Source: Bacillota bacterium (GTDB lineage Bacteria > Bacillota_E > Sulfobacillia > Sulfobacillales > Sulfobacillaceae). From it: a DNA stretch of 8,805 nt. Below, piece after piece: positions 5,287 through 8,805 of the stretch; position 1 is the first letter of the stretch, and every line of letters starts with the position of its first letter. The position numbers were made by a program, and so were the translations under genes. The notes below the pieces were generated by a model. It saw only the letters and a list, made by a program, of their open reading frames with translations. It did not search any database and was not told where the DNA came from. Location of the stretch: the NCBI GenBank assembly GCA_021802375.1, contig JAKAAL010000133.1:1-8805 (forward strand), written 5' to 3'.

Positions 5287-6795
5287 ATGAACGGCTTATC
5301 GTATTTAGAGCGACAAGAACTGATAAACATATTCAAACGAATGTTTAGAGAGCCGCGTCGACTATTAATGTGGGCACCGCTAATCATCTTGGTGATGAGG
5401 TTAGTCATCCCCCATCCAAGTGGACCGCTGGCCCCATCAACGTTTGAGTTATTGTTACGAGGACTCTCTATTCTCTTAGCCGTCGTTCTCCTGGCCCGAC
5501 TCGGTTTCCCTTCCGAGCCCTTGTACATGGCTGAACCAGCGGATTTGGTTTTTATCTTGCCCGCCCCGTTAACGGCCTGGCAACTGATGCTCCGTCGGCA
5601 TTGGGTGACGCTCTCGATGCATTTCAGGGCGTTATTGGGACTGATCTACGTGGCAGCTTTTATCCTCCCCGTCAGTTTCGGCCAGGGTCTTCTCATTCTC
5701 GCCTTCGCCATGGTCTATGCGATTTGCTTTGACCAAGTGGGACTGATTGCTTACCGATTATGCCGAGCCCGAATCCCGATGCCGCTTTTAGGGCGCATCG
5801 CCGCAGTGGGTTACCTCATCTACGCCGCATGGCCGCTCGTTCATGATCGGGGCTCCTTCACCTATCTATTAGGGGCCCTACGTCTGGGATGGCTTGGCGA
5901 TTGGGTTTTCCGAGGGTTGCGTCTCGGATCGTGGACGCTCTTGTGGGTGGCGGTGGTTCTTCTACTGGCTGCCATCACCCTGGTGTCGGCGCCGGCTATT
6001 CATGATGTGGACATCCATCGTGTCCGGCTCCGTGCCTTGGTGCGCCAAGCACGCCGTGGCGAATCGTCCAACGTGGAAGTCGTACGCGCCCGGGCTGCGG
6101 ACCGGATGCAGCGCAGGGGAAAAGTGGAACTGAAAACGACCTTTAGGTTTCGGGGTCAAGGCTACATTGCCCTCGCCGAAGCCAAAATGGTGATGGCGCT
6201 TCGCGGCTTAAGATCCCGATGGGTCCCCGTACTCCTCGCCATCGTCGCCCTCGGAGGAGGACTCCTGGTGTCCCATTTCGGTTCCCAAGGCGCCGTTTCT
6301 GCCCTCATATTTTTAAGCTATATCAGCATGTTCGGACTGGCGACGGGCCCCTTGATGATGGTCCATCCGCTTCTCGTTGGTGCTCCGCGCAGGCCTGGCC
6401 TACTCTGGGCCGAAGAAATACCGACCCTAGTAACCTGGCTTGGTTTTTACCTGCTCCTGTGGACCGTCGCTACGGTCTCGGGATTAGATTCTCAAATTAC
6501 CTTGAATGGCTACGCCTGGATCATTGCGTTTCAAATCGTCATGGCCGCCTGGCGCCTCTTTCTTTGGAGTCTCTTCCCGGAAACTAGCCTCCGTTACACA
6601 GTTGGCCGTGTCGTGTCCATATTGGGCGGTCTCGTAGCGGCCGCGATCCCGTTACTAGGGATGTTGCTCCCCTTCCCATGGGGTATTCCGGTAACCTTGG
6701 CCATGGCCATCGCGGAATCTTGGCTGATCAATGGGATGACATTAAAGCGCATGACGTGGGCGATTTCCCATTCTCGTGTCGCCGGACAAGAATAG
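5287..6795 (+). CDS. ABC exporter permease, putative ABC exporter / EcsB-like family
   Basis: This 502-residue integral membrane protein is the permease partner of the ATPase encoded 12 bp downstream. Roughly 11 or 12 hydrophobic spans are visible, at about 28-41, 56-72, 113-133, 136-156, 168-184, 215-235, 312-330, 335-357, 381-399, 408-428, 440-462 and 466-483. They fall into two halves split by a basic cytoplasmic loop (236-310) with many Arg and Lys. After the second span comes PADLVFILPAPLTAWQLML (84-102), a pattern like the 'D-x-x-x-L-x-x-P-L-S' coupling segment of the Firmicutes 'putative ABC exporter' permeases; the overall plan also resembles EcsB. A looser echo (HPLLVGAPRRPGLL, 360-373) occurs in the second half. 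The ATG has AAAGGA at 5274-5279. The cargo is unknown; in related systems roles in secretion, protease activity or peptide handling have been described. Permease role is confident, exact subfamily less so. Confidence 0.85.
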   Translation: MNGLSYLERQELINIFKRMFREPRRLLMWAPLIILVMRLVIPHPSGPLAPSTFELLLRGLSILLAVVLLARLGFPSEPLYMAEPADLVFILPAPLTAWQLMLRRHWVTLSMHFRALLGLIYVAAFILPVSFGQGLLILAFAMVYAICFDQVGLIAYRLCRARIPMPLLGRIAAVGYLIYAAWPLVHDRGSFTYLLGALRLGWLGDWVFRGLRLGSWTLLWVAVVLLLAAITLVSAPAIHDVDIHRVRLRALVRQARRGESSNVEVVRARAADRMQRRGKVELKTTFRFRGQGYIALAEAKMVMALRGLRSRWVPVLLAIVALGGGLLVSHFGSQGAVSALIFLSYISMFGLATGPLMMVHPLLVGAPRRPGLLWAEEIPTLVTWLGFYLLLWTVATVSGLDSQITLNGYAWIIAFQIVMAAWRLFLWSLFPETSLRYTVGRVVSILGGLVAAAIPLLGMLLPFPWGIPVTLAMAIAESWLINGMTLKRMTWAISHSRVAGQE

Positions 6796-6807
6796 AGGAG
6801 TGATGTT

Positions 6808-7536
6808 ATGTTAAGGGTTAATCAACTGTCTAAACACTATGGCCCCAAGATCGCTTTGGAGCCGTTGACCTTTGATGCAGCCCCCGGCCATATTCTCGGA
6901 CTCGTCGGCCCCAATGGTGCCGGAAAAACCACCACCATTTCCTGTTTAGCGGGCATCCTGCGACCGGACACCGGTCGGATTCTTTGGAACGACAAAGACT
7001 TAGTCCAGCAACCCGGGGTCGTTAGCCTCATCCCGGAGTCCCCCGAGGTGTATCCGCTGCTAACCGTTTACGAACACCTGGAATTTACGGCACGCCTTTT
7101 TAAATTGCCCCCGACATGGCGGGAGGACGCCGGCCAAAGGCTGAAGGAAATGGACCTCGAGGTCCACCGCAACACCCTCGGCAGTGCACTGTCGAAGGGC
7201 CTGCGGCAACGGCTTTTGCTGGCTTGTATGGCGCTCCGCCGAGCCCAAGTACTCCTCGTTGACGAACCCATGATTGGTCTCGATCCTAAGGGACAGCGCG
7301 ACATCAAACACCTCTTAAGCCAATTCAAGACCGACGGAGCGGCCATCGTGCTTAGCTCGCACCAACTAGGATTAGTCGAAGAACTCGCGGATGACGTCAT
7401 CAGTTTGAACCACGGGACCTTAGTCGCCCGAGGCTCGATCGAAGAACTCCGAAAGACGGGTGCATCCCAGGGCTCGTCCCTCGAAGAGTTATTCTTTCAG
7501 TACACGGGATCCGATGGGACGACGACTTCGTCGTAA
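6808..7536 (+). CDS. ABC transporter ATP-binding protein, EcsA-like
   Basis: This 242-residue nucleotide-binding subunit powers the permease encoded just upstream, at the inner face of the membrane. Walker A is GPNGAGKTT (34-42), the signature is LSKGLRQR (128-135, in place of LSGGQ), Walker B is VLLVDEP (148-154) with catalytic Glu153, the D-loop is GLDP (157-160), and the switch His is His185 in SSHQ. The Q-loop position reads IPESPEVYPLLTV (75-87), so Glu77 replaces Gln, as in EcsA and the exporter ATPases that pair with this permease type. The C-terminal SLEELFFQYTG (224-234) is the usual end of this subfamily. Length is normal for a single ABC domain. The ATG has GAGGAG 7 nt upstream and lies 12 bp after the permease stop, so the two are translated from one message. 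All catalytic residues are present, so it should be active. Confidence 0.95.
   Translation: MLRVNQLSKHYGPKIALEPLTFDAAPGHILGLVGPNGAGKTTTISCLAGILRPDTGRILWNDKDLVQQPGVVSLIPESPEVYPLLTVYEHLEFTARLFKLPPTWREDAGQRLKEMDLEVHRNTLGSALSKGLRQRLLLACMALRRAQVLLVDEPMIGLDPKGQRDIKHLLSQFKTDGAAIVLSSHQLGLVEELADDVISLNHGTLVARGSIEELRKTGASQGSSLEELFFQYTGSDGTTTSS
7519..7534 (+). other. Perfect hairpin ending at the ATPase stop codon
   Basis: ACGACG (7519-7524) and CGTCGT (7529-7534) form a GC-rich 6-bp stem with loop ACTT, covering the last codons of the ATPase gene and ending in its TAA stop. No T-run follows. It lies 12 bp before the GGGAGGG ribosome binding site of the next gene (7547-7553), so it could act as an intra-operon processing or translation-level element rather than a terminator. 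Confidence 0.35.
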
Positions 7537-7559
7537 CCAATTCCCGGGAGGGTGGCAAA

Positions 7560-8459
7560 ATGCATACCATTGAAGACCCCGAAATAGCCGGCCAAGATTT
7601 GTCCCCACTGTTTAGAGACACCTATTGCAGTCAACAATTGATACCGGTCCAGCATCCGGGTCAAGCCAACTGGGTTTGGCGGGTCGATACCACCGATGGA
7701 CCGTATATTGTACGAACTAGCCGATTTGCCGATCCCCCGGATGAAGACTTTTGGCAAGGGGCTTTGCGCCTTTTCGGCGCCAATACCGCATCCTTACAGG
7801 GGATGCTCTGGGCCGAACGGGTACTAAGGCCCGTTTCTCCGCTTCCCTTACCGAAAATTCTGCGTCAAGAACAATGGCAAGGCCGACGATATCTCATTGT
7901 AGAATATTTATCTGGTGAATCTCTCCCCGCGTTTACCCAGCTCTCTCCGGCGGGAATGAGAGCGTTTGGTGCAGCGCTGGCAACGATTCATGGTGGAGGT
8001 GAGGCCAAAGGTCTGAGACTTTATCCGTCGCGTTCTTTTCCCATTATGGCCCAGCCCGTCATGGAGTATTTGCTTCACCGCTTTTATGCAAAAGATACGA
8101 GATGCCACCAGATCTGGGAAACGCTTCTACGCCACTGGGACCGATTATCCACCGAGGACTTTTGGTCACCCATTCTCCTCGATATGGATCCGAGTCAGTT
8201 CCTGACGGACGGGCAGCAGATTACGGCACTGGTAGATACGGAACTCTATGTCATGGCTCCCCGCCAGTTAGAACTCGTGGGGCTTGAGTATCTTTTGGAC
8301 GCACCCTATGCCGACCTCTTTCGCCAAGGCTACGAGACGATTTCCCCGCTACCCGACCTACAATCGGTTCGACCGGCTTATCGATTCTTATTGCGACTCA
8401 TGTCGTTTCAGGGAGCCGTCGATTGGAATCTATGGATGAATCACCCTACCCGATTTTGA
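7560..8459 (+). CDS. Divergent aminoglycoside phosphotransferase (APH)-fold kinase-like protein
   Basis: This 299-residue soluble protein looks like a distant member of the APH / choline kinase-like fold; I recognise the layout, not a specific family. Residues 37-55 (NWVWRVDT...YIVRTSR) resemble the N-lobe strands, with Arg52 where kinases have the ATP-binding Lys; Arg is not rare there in APH proteins. VEYLSGESL (114-122) matches the hinge 'M-E-x-L-x-G' element. The catalytic loop, normally HGDLHPGN, reads LLDMDPSQ (206-213): Asp208 and Pro211 remain, while His becomes Leu and Asn becomes Gln. TALVDTE (222-228) keeps the metal-binding Asp226. Acidic and aromatic helices follow. The ATG has GGGAGGG at 7547-7553 and starts 23 bp after the ATPase stop, so it belongs to the exporter operon. 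It could phosphorylate the exported substrate or be a pseudokinase with a binding role. The 3' end overlaps surE by 14 bp. Confidence 0.7.
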   Translation: MHTIEDPEIAGQDLSPLFRDTYCSQQLIPVQHPGQANWVWRVDTTDGPYIVRTSRFADPPDEDFWQGALRLFGANTASLQGMLWAERVLRPVSPLPLPKILRQEQWQGRRYLIVEYLSGESLPAFTQLSPAGMRAFGAALATIHGGGEAKGLRLYPSRSFPIMAQPVMEYLLHRFYAKDTRCHQIWETLLRHWDRLSTEDFWSPILLDMDPSQFLTDGQQITALVDTELYVMAPRQLELVGLEYLLDAPYADLFRQGYETISPLPDLQSVRPAYRFLLRLMSFQGAVDWNLWMNHPTRF

Positions 8460-8805
8460 CAAGAGAACCGTGGGTATCAGAGGGCTTACTGACAGCAAGC
8501 CCCGTAGAGATCACTATTGGTGAGATGGACGTGAAGCCGTTTTGTATCGCGGCGACATCACTGCCGGGCTCAATGGCGTCTTCCGAGATTTCACGCGTAA
8601 AGGCGACAGAGGATCCGTCGACCAAGGAAATACGGTCGTCATACCACGGCCCATTCACCGAGGTGACGACAGACGATAGCCCCCCATTCATGGGAAAATT
8701 TACGTTATACAATGTACCCGGAGTCGACAACGCTCGCGGCACCATCGTTCGTAAATATGCTGATAGTAACTCTGATACCGCTTCGCCATTAAAATTTTCC
8801 GTAGA
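8446..8805 (-). CDS. surE: 5'/3'-nucleotidase SurE, C-terminal part (cut by window edge)
   Basis: This frame stays open to the window edge, so the visible 119 residues are the C-terminal part of a longer protein; SurE is normally about 250 residues. SurE is a metal-dependent phosphatase that removes phosphate from nucleoside 5'- or 3'-monophosphates in the cytoplasm. The identification rests on two conserved pieces: TLYNVNFP, matching the LNVN-x-P element, and GSDVAAIQNGFTSISPI, matching the G-[ST]-D-x-x-A-[VI]-x-x-G-[FY]-x-S-[IV]-[ST]-P element near the C terminus. Between them is a variable region with paired acidic residues. The N-terminal DDG metal-binding motif lies outside the window and cannot be checked. 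The first visible ATG (8745) is internal, since SurE-like sequence such as ELLSAYL continues upstream of it. The TAG stop overlaps the end of the convergent kinase-like gene by 14 bp. Confidence 0.82.
   Translation of the reverse strand, partial: STENFNGEAVSELLSAYLRTMVPRALSTPGTLYNVNFPMNGGLSSVVTSVNGPWYDDRISLVDGSSVAFTREISEDAIEPGSDVAAIQNGFTSISPIVISTGLAVSKPSDTHGSLVKIG

Noticed and set aside
8446..8745. Complete 99-residue protein starting at the ATG at 8745
   Set aside because: The frame remains open to the window edge and the extra residues look like SurE, so this ATG is internal and the gene is cut by the edge.

Overview
The window carries nine protein-coding genes and no RNA gene, transposon, CRISPR array or integration site that I could recognise. 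Base composition is mid-range (low to mid fifties percent GC by eye). Most genes have strong purine-rich Shine-Dalgarno sequences of the AGGAGG type at 5 to 9 nt. With an EcsA-like ATPase/exporter pair, a TM2-SHOCT protein, a DUF1992 protein and SurE, this points to a Firmicutes chromosome. A Sulfobacillus-like or related environmental lineage is my best guess, but it is an inference from composition and gene families, not from a marker gene.

Left part (1-2520): a plus-strand MFS efflux-type transporter (21-1307) converges on a small minus-strand TM2-SHOCT membrane protein (1344-1676). Next comes an unrecognised tryptophan-rich 149-residue protein, also minus strand (1803-2252), and a 268-bp gap with no clear signal.

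Middle part (2521-5037): a minus-strand run, in transcription order an SDR oxidoreductase (4267-5037, start corrected to an internal ATG with a strong SD), an acyl-CoA dehydrogenase (3057-4220, GTG start) and a DUF1992 protein (2521-2952). The SDR and acyl-CoA dehydrogenase are 46 bp apart and probably act on the same or consecutive acyl-CoA intermediates. The dehydrogenase has Asp instead of Glu at the usual catalytic-base position.

Right part (5287-8459): a compact plus-strand operon of a multi-spanning ABC exporter permease, its ATPase and a divergent aminoglycoside-phosphotransferase-fold protein, with gaps of 12 and 23 bp. The last protein keeps the two metal/catalytic aspartates but has replaced the His and Asn of the catalytic loop. 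This exporter-plus-kinase-like unit is the least ordinary part of the window. The operon ends by overlapping, tail to tail by 14 bp, a minus-strand surE gene whose 5' part lies outside the window (8446-8805).

Overall this is mostly ordinary chromosomal content. The items most worth a second look are the kinase-like protein and its operon, the Asp-type acyl-CoA dehydrogenase, and the orphan Trp-rich protein.
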